Shown in pieces: positions 22,527 to 28,695 of a stretch of DNA of 30,621 bases (the stretch's first letter is position 1; each line of letters opens with the position of its first letter). The notes beneath the pieces were generated by a model. It was not told the DNA's origin, did not search any database, and saw nothing but the letters and a program-made list of their open reading frames with translations. A program made the translations under genes and the position numbers. This stretch comes from a virus: positions 1 through 30,621 of IMG/VR virus record IMGVR_UViG_3300044825_000829. One strand, given 5' to 3'.

Positions 22527-22768
22527 TCGTGATGTTCAAGATTGAAACCTTCATTGCACTTTCAATCTTCCTGACATTCTTCTGCTTCCTGTGTGGTCTT
22601 TACGGGTACGCCAAAGCAGAAATCAAATATGAGCAACAACTGAAGAAGGTCTTCGAGGAAAATGAAGATTTGTATTCGGTCATTCATAGTTTTCGGGCGG
22701 GAATCAGCAGCGCGGGGGCTGCTCATCCGTCAGGTTCCCGCCCGGACTACTTGAAGCCGGTATCATGA
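22523..22768 (+). CDS. One-helix membrane protein with a structured coding end
   Basis: An 81-residue protein with one transmembrane segment (about residues 10-28, FIALSIFLTFFCFLCGLYG) and a charged helix (KYEQQLKKVFEENEDLY). Its last 23 codons are GC-rich and overlap a long hairpin (22694-22744), so the amino acid sequence there (FRAGISSAGAAHPSG) may be a by-product of RNA structure. I start at ATG 22523, overlapping the previous stop; an in-frame opening at 22457 would overlap the previous gene more. Function unknown. Confidence 0.6.
   Translation: MIVMFKIETFIALSIFLTFFCFLCGLYGYAKAEIKYEQQLKKVFEENEDLYSVIHSFRAGISSAGAAHPSGSRPDYLKPVS
22694..22744 (+). promoter_or_regulatory. Long GC-rich stem-loop inside a coding end
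   Basis: Perfect 10-bp outer stem CGGGCGGGAA (22694-22703) / TTCCCGCCCG (22735-22744), with an inner 6-bp stem AGCAGC (22706-22711) / GCTGCT (22718-22723). The 51 bases are clearly richer in GC than the flanks. Not followed by a T-run. Could be an RNA element or an acquired insertion. Confidence 0.7.
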
Positions 22769-22974
22769 TGCAATGGGAAACCAAAGCAGAATTGGTGGCG
22801 CTAATAGAAGATGAATTCTATTCATGCAGCAACATCGAAGATGGGAAATGTTCGATCTGGTGGCGACATCCCGAATGCGAAGTTGTTCGGCAGATTCTTT
22901 TTGCCATCACCAAAGAACCCATCTATCTGCGCGAGCGTGAACACATCTGGATGGAGTTCCTGAAAACCTTATGA
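22765..22974 (+). CDS. Cys-containing small early protein
   Basis: A 69-residue protein, QWETKAELVALIEDEFYSCS, followed by EDGKCSIWWRHPECEVVRQILFAI and a final helix. Three Cys within 20 residues could bind a metal, but the spacing is not a standard ribbon. No family recognised. Starts at ATG 22765 in the overlap ATGATG with the previous stop; the next gene begins in its last codons (ATGA). Confidence 0.6.
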   Translation: MMQWETKAELVALIEDEFYSCSNIEDGKCSIWWRHPECEVVRQILFAITKEPIYLREREHIWMEFLKTL

Positions 22975-23306
22975 CACAACATCGCAAGCATCGGGGCTAC
23001 GCCACACAGCGGATGGTGCAGGATTTCCTCAAAGAGAATGGATTTCCCTACGCCACCAGCGCCGGCGCAGGTTCCCAAGGCAGCGACATCATCAACATCA
23101 AAGATGTGGATTTTGAAGTCAAAGCCCGCAGGGGATTTCCGATTGCTGAAGCGATGAAACAACTGAAAGAGCGTTCGAAGGATGACCACCTAGGTGTGGC
23201 AGTTCTTCGATTGGATGGAACCGGCTCGAAAACCATCGAGCAATGGCCAGCCATCCTGACATTTGGGGCATTGGTTGAACTGCTGAAAAAAGCGGGATAC
23301 CGATGA
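22971..23306 (+). CDS. PD-(D/E)XK nuclease, resolvase-like
   Basis: A 111-residue protein with the pattern of small Holliday-junction resolvase/RecB-like nucleases: basic N-terminus (QHRKHRGYATQRMVQDFLKE), GSDIINIK (the catalytic Asp), then FEVKARRG (the E-x-K pair) and a helix KQLKERSKDD. These fit the metal site. The role would be processing branched or single-strand-gapped DNA in replication and packaging. It follows the small-gene cluster with ATGA overlap and precedes the WhiB gene with another; a host-DNA-degrading role is the main alternative. Confidence 0.7.
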   Translation: MTQHRKHRGYATQRMVQDFLKENGFPYATSAGAGSQGSDIINIKDVDFEVKARRGFPIAEAMKQLKERSKDDHLGVAVLRLDGTGSKTIEQWPAILTFGALVELLKKAGYR

Positions 23307-23770
23307 ATCAGATTGCCATATTCGTTCGCACACTTCCACGATTTCCATTCGCGGAATGTGCAAAGAACGGCATTGATCCTGACATGTTCTTCCCGGATAA
23401 CAAGCAGGAAACTGCTGAAGTGATCCATGCATTGCGGAAGATATGTGGTCAATGCGTACACAGAAAGGAGTGCTTCACCTACGCCATACGGGAAGGCATC
23501 AATCATGGGGTTTGGGCTGGTTCGTTACCAGAGGAACGCGCATTTCTTGCCGGTCTGACTGAACACAAACCAGACATTGAGAACCTTGTGCAGCGCATCG
23601 AAAGATTCGAAGCCAAAGGATTGATGCAACACCAGATTGCAAGGGAAATGGGATTCAGCGAACTAGAAATCGCCACAATCCTGACCCTTGCTGGAAGAAA
23701 GGAAGCATCATCAAAGAAAGAAGAATCTTCGCCATCCGTTTCCTCTCAATCATTGCCATCGGTTCTCTGA
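23303..23770 (+). CDS. WhiB-like iron-sulfur regulator with HTH tail
   Basis: A 155-residue protein with four Cys at 19, 48, 51 and 57 (C...CxxC-x5-C) and the following GVWAG turn (residues 69-73), the complete WhiB signature, normally binding a [4Fe-4S] cluster. WhiB proteins are restricted to actinobacteria and their phages, where they bind the sigma factor and alter transcription. Here the domain is followed by residues 90-130 (IERFEAKGLMQHQIAREMGF, SELEIATILTLAGRK), which look like a helix-turn-helix, and a Ser-rich tail. It may reprogram host transcription. The Ser-rich tail is coded over the probable signal-peptide region of the next gene. Confidence 0.85.
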   Translation: MNQIAIFVRTLPRFPFAECAKNGIDPDMFFPDNKQETAEVIHALRKICGQCVHRKECFTYAIREGINHGVWAGSLPEERAFLAGLTEHKPDIENLVQRIERFEAKGLMQHQIAREMGFSELEIATILTLAGRKEASSKKEESSPSVSSQSLPSVL

Positions 23771-24141
23771 TGTCAGTGCTAGTGAATACAGTTGGCGCAA
23801 AAACCGCATCACCTGCGGAAGTCAAAATCATCACCAAAGTGGTGAGGGTTGATGAACCACATCCGAAGGTGTTGGCCAAAAGATTGCTGACCAAAAAGCA
23901 ATTTCAATGCTTGGACAAACTACTGACCGCCGAAAGTCGGTGGACAGTCACAAGCAAGAATCCCAAGTCTTCGGCGAAGGGAATCGGGCAACTGCTTGAT
24001 GCCACCCGCAGAAATCTAGGGATGGAACCAAAGAAGAAAGATGGAACGGCGCAGTTGGTTGCAACTTTGTCGTACATCCACAGAAGACATCTCAACCCAT
24101 GCGGCGCTTGGAAATTTTTTCAAGCAAACCGCTTCTACTGA
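23770..24141 (+). CDS. Secreted lysozyme/transglycosylase-like protein
   Basis: A 123-residue form counted from ATG 23770. The domain QFQCLDKLLTAESRW, SKNPKSSAKGIGQLLDATRR and the end HLNPCGAWKFFQANRFY match the transglycosylase-like domains of actinobacterial phages and Rpf-type cell wall enzymes; the Glu in TAESRW is the likely catalytic acid. The ATG lies inside the codons for a hydrophobic core, and the open frame continues upstream to 23581 without ATG, GTG or TTG. Read from ATC 23710 (AGGA at 23700-23703) it gives a basic KERR start and IFAIRFLSIIAIGSLMSVLV, a convincing signal peptide with an AxA-type cleavage region. The true start is therefore open. Confidence 0.75.
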   Translation: MSVLVNTVGAKTASPAEVKIITKVVRVDEPHPKVLAKRLLTKKQFQCLDKLLTAESRWTVTSKNPKSSAKGIGQLLDATRRNLGMEPKKKDGTAQLVATLSYIHRRHLNPCGAWKFFQANRFY

Positions 24142-24154
24142 AAGGAACCGGGGG

Positions 24155-24466
24155 ATGACACAACAAACCGCAGTTGGCGTTGTTGATCTTGATGACAACA
24201 CTGCATCGTGGCTTGAACAGTATCGGAACGCCCTTGCGCGGATCAAGGAATGGCAGGAAGCAGCAGATGTTGCCCGCAGCCATCTTGAATCCGCGCTAGG
24301 TGAGAATGAAGTTGCGATGTACCGAAACAAGCCCGTCATTCGCTTCACGCGATACGAACAAACACGCTTTGATGTCAAACATGCCAAAGAGATTCTGCCG
24401 CCGCAGATTCTTGATGTTCTCAATGTCAAAAGCACAGTTCGCCGATTCACATTGGTTGATGAATGA
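24155..24466 (+). CDS. Small protein of the recombination module
   Basis: A 103-residue protein with a helical N-terminus (TASWLEQYRNALARIKEWQE, ADVARSHLESAL) and a beta-containing C-terminus (FTRYEQTRFDVKHAKEILPP, LNVKSTVRRFTLVDE). In actinobacteriophages small genes like this lie just before the Cas4/RecB-like nuclease gene and are assumed to assist it; I know no defined activity. An AAAGGAACCGGGGG ribosome region precedes the ATG. ATGA overlap with the following small gene. Confidence 0.6.
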   Translation: MTQQTAVGVVDLDDNTASWLEQYRNALARIKEWQEAADVARSHLESALGENEVAMYRNKPVIRFTRYEQTRFDVKHAKEILPPQILDVLNVKSTVRRFTLVDE

Positions 24467-24567
24467 CCATCATTCCAAACTGGGAACCACCCGTCACGCC
24501 ATTACATGTTCCACCAACAATTGAACCCGATGATGATGACTTTGAAGATGAGGAATGGGAGATGTGA
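24463..24567 (+). CDS. Acidic 34-residue linker peptide
   Basis: A peptide MTIIPNWEPPVTPLHVPPTI followed by a very acidic tail (EPDDDDFEDEEWEM). It begins on the previous stop (ATGA) and ends on the next start (TGATG), i.e. perfectly coupled. Short acidic peptides at this place may act as nuclease partners or DNA mimics, but this is inference. Confidence 0.55.
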   Translation: MTIIPNWEPPVTPLHVPPTIEPDDDDFEDEEWEM

Positions 24568-25316
24568 TGTTTGAAGCATTGCACGACACACCAAAACAAG
24601 AGATATATCTTGAACTGATTGAAACAATCCGCAAAGCATCAACCTTTGCACCACGCAGCCAACAGGTTGCCATTGGTGCAAGTGAGATTGGTGTGGAGTG
24701 CATTCGCCGCCTTTCTTACAAGATGCTCAATTGGCCGAAAGTCAATGACAGCAGCGAAGTTTGGCCAGCAGCAGTTGGCACAGCCATTCACGCACATTTG
24801 GCAGAAATCTTCGCCAAAGATGAAAACTATGAAGTCGAACAGCGTGTGCAGATTCGCGGTGGGATATATGGAACTGTGGATTTGTACGACAAGCGGCGCG
24901 GGATTGTTCTTGATTGGAAGACAACGGGAACTTCCGGCCTAGAAAAGAGGAAGCGAAGTGGTGGAACCACCCAACACATCACGCAGGTTCAGTTGTACGG
25001 ATACGGCAAAGAAAATCAGGGCGCACCTGTTTCCTTTGTGGGATTGGTTTATCTTCCCACTTCGGGTTCTTTGGCTGACATGGTGGTTGATTTGCATCCA
25101 TATAACCGCGAAGAAGCGGAACGCTCGCTGCAAAGAATAGATGACATCCAAATGATGCTCGCTGCATTGGATGTCGAAAAGAATCCGCACCTATGGCAAA
25201 ACATCCCTGCACAACAGGATCGCTTGTGCATGTATTGCCCGTACTTCCGACCTTATTCGGAAGACTTATCAGCCGGCTGCCCCGGCGACACGAAATTTGG
25301 AAATCCCAAACTATAA
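24567..25316 (+). CDS. Cas4/RecB-like exonuclease
   Basis: A 249-residue PD-(D/E)XK nuclease with an iron-sulfur signature. Seen: Cys45 (ASEIGVECIRR), His75 (VGTAIHAHLAEI), Asp105 (GTVDLYD), the catalytic LDWKT (Asp116, Lys118), Gln140/142 (TQVQLYGYG) and the terminal Cys group CMYC...GCPG (Cys221, 224, 238). This is the full Cas4/AddB-type set. It probably works as a 5'-3' exonuclease in phage recombination, paired with the downstream ssDNA-binding protein. No CRISPR array is present here. I start at ATG 24567 on the previous stop, not at 24555. Confidence 0.85.
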   Translation: MFEALHDTPKQEIYLELIETIRKASTFAPRSQQVAIGASEIGVECIRRLSYKMLNWPKVNDSSEVWPAAVGTAIHAHLAEIFAKDENYEVEQRVQIRGGIYGTVDLYDKRRGIVLDWKTTGTSGLEKRKRSGGTTQHITQVQLYGYGKENQGAPVSFVGLVYLPTSGSLADMVVDLHPYNREEAERSLQRIDDIQMMLAALDVEKNPHLWQNIPAQQDRLCMYCPYFRPYSEDLSAGCPGDTKFGNPKL

Positions 25317-25337
25317 AAAAAGAAAGGAAGGCTGAAC

Positions 25338-25793
25338 ATGTCATTTGAAATGTTTTCAGCACCAAGCACACCAACAAGCGGTGTCAAAGTCGCTGACCTT
25401 GAAGGCAAACTTCTGGTCATTGAACCCACCGCATACAAAGAAGGAATCACCACAGTTCATGGGGTCGCCGATGCGATTCAGGTGAACATTCTTGATGTAG
25501 ATAGCGGCGAACGACATGCAGATGTGTTGTTCTTCAATGTCGCACTCAAATCTGCATTGAAACCAAAAATCGGACAGAAGGTTCTGGCAAGGGTCGGCAA
25601 AGGTATCGCCAAACCCGGAAAAAGCGCACCTTGGATTCTCAATGATGCATCCGGCGAAGCCGGTGCAATCGCCAAGGCACAAGCAGCGATGGGGGCATCG
25701 CAACCGGCAGCGCCGGCGGCTGCGCCCACCGATGTGAACAGCCCTGAGATTCAGGAACTACTGAAAAAATTGGGTGCAACGCCCATCAAGTAA
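25338..25793 (+). CDS. Probable ssDNA-binding protein (OB-fold)
   Basis: A 151-residue protein: VKVADLEGKLLVIEPTAYKE, then DAIQVNILDVDSG, DVLFFNVALKSALKPKIGQKVLARVGKG and an Ala/Pro-rich hinge (PAAPAAAPTD) with a short C-terminal helix. The beta-strand pattern fits the small OB-fold proteins that follow Cas4/RecB-like nucleases in actinobacteriophage replication modules. It would coat ssDNA in replication or recombination. An AAAGGAAGG ribosome site lies upstream; no classical acidic SSB tail tip is visible, so assignment is moderate. Confidence 0.65.
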   Translation: MSFEMFSAPSTPTSGVKVADLEGKLLVIEPTAYKEGITTVHGVADAIQVNILDVDSGERHADVLFFNVALKSALKPKIGQKVLARVGKGIAKPGKSAPWILNDASGEAGAIAKAQAAMGASQPAAPAAAPTDVNSPEIQELLKKLGATPIK

Positions 25794-25799
25794 TATCAC

Positions 25800-25827
25800 C
25801 CGCCATCGCAGAAGATTGTGATGGCGG
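25800..25827 (+). promoter_or_regulatory. Hairpin before the tRNA-like element
   Basis: CCGCCATC (25800-25807) pairs with GATGGCGG (25820-25827), extended inward by G-T, C-G and A-T pairs to an 11-bp stem with a six-base loop. It begins six bases after the ssDNA-binding protein gene. No T-run; perhaps an RNA 3'-end or the first arm of the structured RNA that follows. Confidence 0.65.
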
Positions 25828-25831
25828 CCTT

Positions 25832-25894
25832 GGCGGTGGATGGTCAGCGGGTTTCTACCCTTTTTCCCGCGCAGGTTCGATTCCTGCCACCGCA
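25832..25894 (+). ncRNA. tRNA-like RNA element lacking a D-arm
   Basis: The segment folds as three perfect helices: acceptor GCGGTG (25833-25838) / CACCGC (25888-25893; the flanking G-A pair is a mismatch), a 5-bp arm GCGGG (25847-25851) / CCCGC (25866-25870) with a 14-base loop, and a canonical T-arm GCAGG-TTCGATT-CCTGC (25871-25887) whose loop matches the tRNA TTCRA consensus. There is no room for a D-arm and no plausible anticodon loop, and no CCA follows. It could be a degenerate tRNA, an attachment-site remnant or a tRNA-like regulator. It overlaps the hairpin at 25891-25919. Confidence 0.55.
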
Positions 25895-25919
25895 CGCAAG
25901 AAAGAGATTGGAGCGTGCG
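25891..25919 (+). promoter_or_regulatory. Hairpin covering the start of the next gene
   Basis: Perfect 7-bp pairing CGCACGC (25891-25897) / GCGTGCG (25913-25919). Its right arm includes the last G of the GGAG ribosome site and the first base of GTG 25919. Its left arm shares bases 25891-25894 with the acceptor strand of the tRNA-like element, so the two folds exclude each other. Confidence 0.6.
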
Positions 25920-26119
25920 TGAAAGATTTTGGAGCGCTGGCGTTGGCACTGTGGGAAGAATATCGTGATGAACTTCCTGATTCGCCGGGAAGAATGACGG
26001 CGCGATTGCTGAAGAATTTGCGAGCGCGTGGCTTTGATTTGATTGACCACAAATTCCACGATGACAATCCATCGCGGGCTTATGAGCGAGAGAGTGACTA
26101 CAAAGGGAGAAATTTGTGA
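25919..26119 (+). CDS. Small helical protein before the primase
   Basis: A 66-residue protein of unknown function: KDFGALALALWEEYRDELPD, then GRMTARLLKNLRARGFDLID and a charged tail. The start GTG 25919 follows GGAG (25910-25913) by five bases. The gene lies between the tRNA-like element and the primase-helicase and overlaps the latter by four bases, suggesting a replication-related role; helical, Arg-rich character is compatible with DNA or protein binding. Confidence 0.6.
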   Translation: MKDFGALALALWEEYRDELPDSPGRMTARLLKNLRARGFDLIDHKFHDDNPSRAYERESDYKGRNL

Positions 26120-28179
26120 CACAGGAAATCTTGACCCAAGCGTTGAAGTTCGCAACGGCGGGAATCTCTGTTGTTCCGGTGGCGAATGATGGCAGCAAAA
26201 GACCGGGCATCGAAAGTTGGAAGAAATATCAAGAACGAATGCCGGATGTTTCGGATTTGATGCGATGGTTCGGCAAACCGCAAGATGGCCTTGGTTTGAT
26301 TTGCGGGAAGGTCAGCGGCAATTTGGAAATGCTCGAACTGGAAGGTCGGGCAGTTGCCGAAGGAATCCATGAGCAAGCAGCAGAGATCGCCAATGCATCA
26401 GGATTGGGTGACATCTGGAAGACCATCAATGAAGGATATTCCGAAGTAACGCCATCGGGCGGCATCCATTGGCTTTATCGCATCAGCGATTGGGAAGTTC
26501 CCGGAAACAGCAAAATTGCCCGCCGACCCGGTGAGAACGGCGGCGTGGAAGTGTTGGTCGAAACACGCGGCGAAGGTGGCTTTGTGATTGTTGCACCATC
26601 GGGCGGGAATGCCCACCCATCGGGCGGCAACTGGAAGATTCTTTCGGGAACACCGGAATCCATTCCCTCTTTGACATTCGCCGAACGCGAAGCGTTGCAT
26701 GCCATCTTTCAAGCATTCGATTCGATGCCCCAACCTGAAGCCATCAAACATGAGATTGCGCCATCAGTAGAAGGAACGCTGACACCGGGAGATGATTACA
26801 ACCAGCGGATTCAATGGGATCAGATTCTCGAACCGCTAGGGTGGAAGAAAGTGTTCACCGCCAAGGGAACAACCTATTGGCGCAGACCGGGCAAGGAAAC
26901 AGGCATCAGCGCCACCACAGGGCGCAATGGGGGCGACAACTTGTTCGTCTTCACTACTTCCACCACCTTTGATGCAGAACGCCCCTATTCCAAATTTGCG
27001 GCCTTCACGCACCTTCAACACAATGGCGACTTCCGGGCGGCGGCCAGAGAACTGCGGAAAATGGGATATGGCGGAATCAGTGTTGCCACACCAGTTCTTT
27101 CCTCTCCTGCTTTGATTACACCATTGGATGATGAAGGCCAACCCAAACCAGAATCCAGTTGGATTCCGCAGAACATCGAATGGGAAGATGATGGAACCGA
27201 CATTCAGCCAACTATCTTCAAGCGGGCAGATGGCAACTGTGTCTTCTATCCGGGGAAAATCAATGCACTCTTTGGCGAAAGTGAATCGGGCAAAACTTGG
27301 GTGGCGCTCGCCGCAGTCGTTGAGCAATTGATGGAAGGCAATGAAGTCTTCTATTTGGATTTTGAAGACAGCAGACATGGGATCAGAAGCCGATTGAAGG
27401 CATTGGGTATCGAGCAGGAACACCTGCACCATTTCCGCTATTCGAACCCGGATGATGCCTTCGATGTGGCGGTTCGGGATTTCCTGCAAGTTGCATTGGA
27501 AGAATCCAAACCTTCCTTGGTTGTGGTGGATGGCGTAAATGCAGCGATGAATTTGATGGGGTTGGACTTAGAAAAGAACAAGGATGCGACCTTTTTCAGT
27601 CAGATGGTGCTGCGCCCGTTGCGCAACTTCGGTGCGGCTGTCGTCACGATTGATCATGTGACCAAATCCAAAGATTCACGCGGCAACTACGCCATCGGCG
27701 CACAAGCCAAGCGTGCTGACATTGACGGCTGCGCAATTGCGGTGGAGATGGTGATGCCCTTTGGTCGCGGCGGTTCTGGTGAATTGCGATTGAAAGTCAC
27801 GAAAGACCGCCCCGGCTTTGTGCGTGCCATCTGCCTTGAAGCAACGCAATTGGGAACAGTTCATCTTGCCAGCAATGGTTCGGGCGTAGGCATTCACTTC
27901 ACCGGGGCAACCCCCGAAGCGATGCCCGACAAACGCGATGTGGTGCGATCAGCAGTCTTGAAGTTTATGAAAAGTCATCGGACAGAGATGAGCCAACACC
28001 AGATTCTCATGAGCGAGGAAATCCCGCACCGAAGCGATGCAGTGAAGACCGCGTTGATGTCGCTCGCCCACGATGGATTGCTTGGCTATCGAGAGAAAGG
28101 TCGCGCAAAATTGTTCACATGGCTGCGAGATGAAGTGGGTGATGAACCTTGGGAACCACTCAATTCGGTTTCGATTTAG
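26116..28179 (+). CDS. DNA primase/polymerase-helicase
   Basis: A 687-residue replication protein. The first ~190 residues are a bifunctional primase-polymerase (prim-pol) domain: TAGISVVPVANDGSKRPGI, GLGLICGKVSGNLEMLELEG (acidic metal site, E-x-E rather than D-x-D), the conserved GGIHWLY (His118) and VETRGEGGFVIVAPSG. After a linker comes a RecA-fold helicase of the RepA/DnaB type with Walker A GESESGKT (about 386-393), Walker B SLVVVDGV (near 466-473), the VVTIDHVTK motif and the GAQAKRADIDG region. A winged-helix-like C-terminal part follows. It would prime and unwind DNA at the phage origin. Start is GTG 26116. Confidence 0.9.
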   Translation: MTQEILTQALKFATAGISVVPVANDGSKRPGIESWKKYQERMPDVSDLMRWFGKPQDGLGLICGKVSGNLEMLELEGRAVAEGIHEQAAEIANASGLGDIWKTINEGYSEVTPSGGIHWLYRISDWEVPGNSKIARRPGENGGVEVLVETRGEGGFVIVAPSGGNAHPSGGNWKILSGTPESIPSLTFAEREALHAIFQAFDSMPQPEAIKHEIAPSVEGTLTPGDDYNQRIQWDQILEPLGWKKVFTAKGTTYWRRPGKETGISATTGRNGGDNLFVFTTSTTFDAERPYSKFAAFTHLQHNGDFRAAARELRKMGYGGISVATPVLSSPALITPLDDEGQPKPESSWIPQNIEWEDDGTDIQPTIFKRADGNCVFYPGKINALFGESESGKTWVALAAVVEQLMEGNEVFYLDFEDSRHGIRSRLKALGIEQEHLHHFRYSNPDDAFDVAVRDFLQVALEESKPSLVVVDGVNAAMNLMGLDLEKNKDATFFSQMVLRPLRNFGAAVVTIDHVTKSKDSRGNYAIGAQAKRADIDGCAIAVEMVMPFGRGGSGELRLKVTKDRPGFVRAICLEATQLGTVHLASNGSGVGIHFTGATPEAMPDKRDVVRSAVLKFMKSHRTEMSQHQILMSEEIPHRSDAVKTALMSLAHDGLLGYREKGRAKLFTWLRDEVGDEPWEPLNSVSI

Positions 28180-28180
28180 C

Positions 28181-28291
28181 ATTGACCCCGATTGTGGGTC
28201 AATGGGTCAATAGCGGGTCAATAAAGTGGCAAGGCGTAGGGGTTTCTATTGACCCATCATTCCCCCCCCTATGGGGGGAATGTGGGTCAAT
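28181..28291 (+). repeat. Six-box iteron array with nested hairpin
   Basis: The 8-mer GGGTCAAT occurs at 28196-28203, 28204-28211, 28215-28222 and 28284-28291, and its complement ATTGACCC at 28181-28188 and 28248-28255. Between the last two lies a perfect 9-bp stem ATTCCCCCC (28259-28267) / GGGGGGAAT (28273-28281), so 28248-28291 forms one large stem with a small interior loop. This fills most of the 141-base gap between the primase and next gene. Candidate replication origin or operator. Confidence 0.9.
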
Positions 28292-28320
28292 ACCCGAAGC
28301 GGCGGATTTGGCTGAATCTC

Positions 28321-28695
28321 ATGGATGACATCTTCCAGTCTTCTTGGTGTAAAAGTTGCCGCGCCGCAACTTGGTCGGGGTATGTTCGCGGGAGAATCCC
28401 GATTGAACTTGATGCGAAGTCGCTCAACTATTTTGAGGAAGCCAAGGCGATTGAAGAAGGATGTTCGACCTACCTTTGCCAACCGGAATCCAATGGTCAG
28501 TTCTGGGTGTCGGTTCGAGATGCATTCGGCGTGAGTTGGTGGCACAAGAAGGTCATCAACAAATCTGCTGGCGCATTCGTAGTGCTGGCAACCCATCAAT
28601 GCCACAGCCAACGGGCGCTGGCATCGCATGAATTTTTCTTTGGCAAGCGCCAGCAGCCAACCGGCGATGGCGGGGATGAAAGGATTCCGTTCTGA
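28321..28695 (+). CDS. Cys-containing protein next to the iteron array
   Basis: A 124-residue protein of unknown family: DDIFQSSWCKSCRAATWSGY (a CxxC pair at the N-terminus), YLCQPESNGQFWVSVRDAFG, then FVVLATHQCHSQRALASHEF. A Cys/His zinc site is possible. It directly follows the iteron array and so is a candidate binder or regulated gene. The ribosome site before ATG 28321 is weak. An in-frame TTG at 28249 would read through the repeats and is unlikely. The stop overlaps the next start (TGATG). Confidence 0.6.
   Translation: MDDIFQSSWCKSCRAATWSGYVRGRIPIELDAKSLNYFEEAKAIEEGCSTYLCQPESNGQFWVSVRDAFGVSWWHKKVINKSAGAFVVLATHQCHSQRALASHEFFFGKRQQPTGDGGDERIPF

Noticed and set aside
23713-23719. AAAGAAA as a -1 slippery site from WhiB into the lysozyme-like frame
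   Set aside because: Only one of the two tRNAs could re-pair; a rare start codon is at least as likely, so not called as a frameshift.
24567-25316. Cas4-like gene as part of a CRISPR system
   Set aside because: No cas1, cas2 or repeat array is present; the gene sits with an ssDNA-binding protein and replication genes as in other phages.
25832-25894. A complete functional tRNA gene
   Set aside because: The T-arm is canonical, but there is no D-arm, no 7-base anticodon loop, a mismatched first acceptor pair and no CCA; kept as tRNA-like only.
28181-28291. CRISPR array
   Set aside because: Repeat units are only 8 bp, occur in both orientations, and spacing is irregular and short; this is a protein-binding iteron pattern.
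28249-28320. N-terminal extension of the 28321 gene from TTG 28249
   Set aside because: It would code through the iterons and the C/G hairpin and has no ribosome site.
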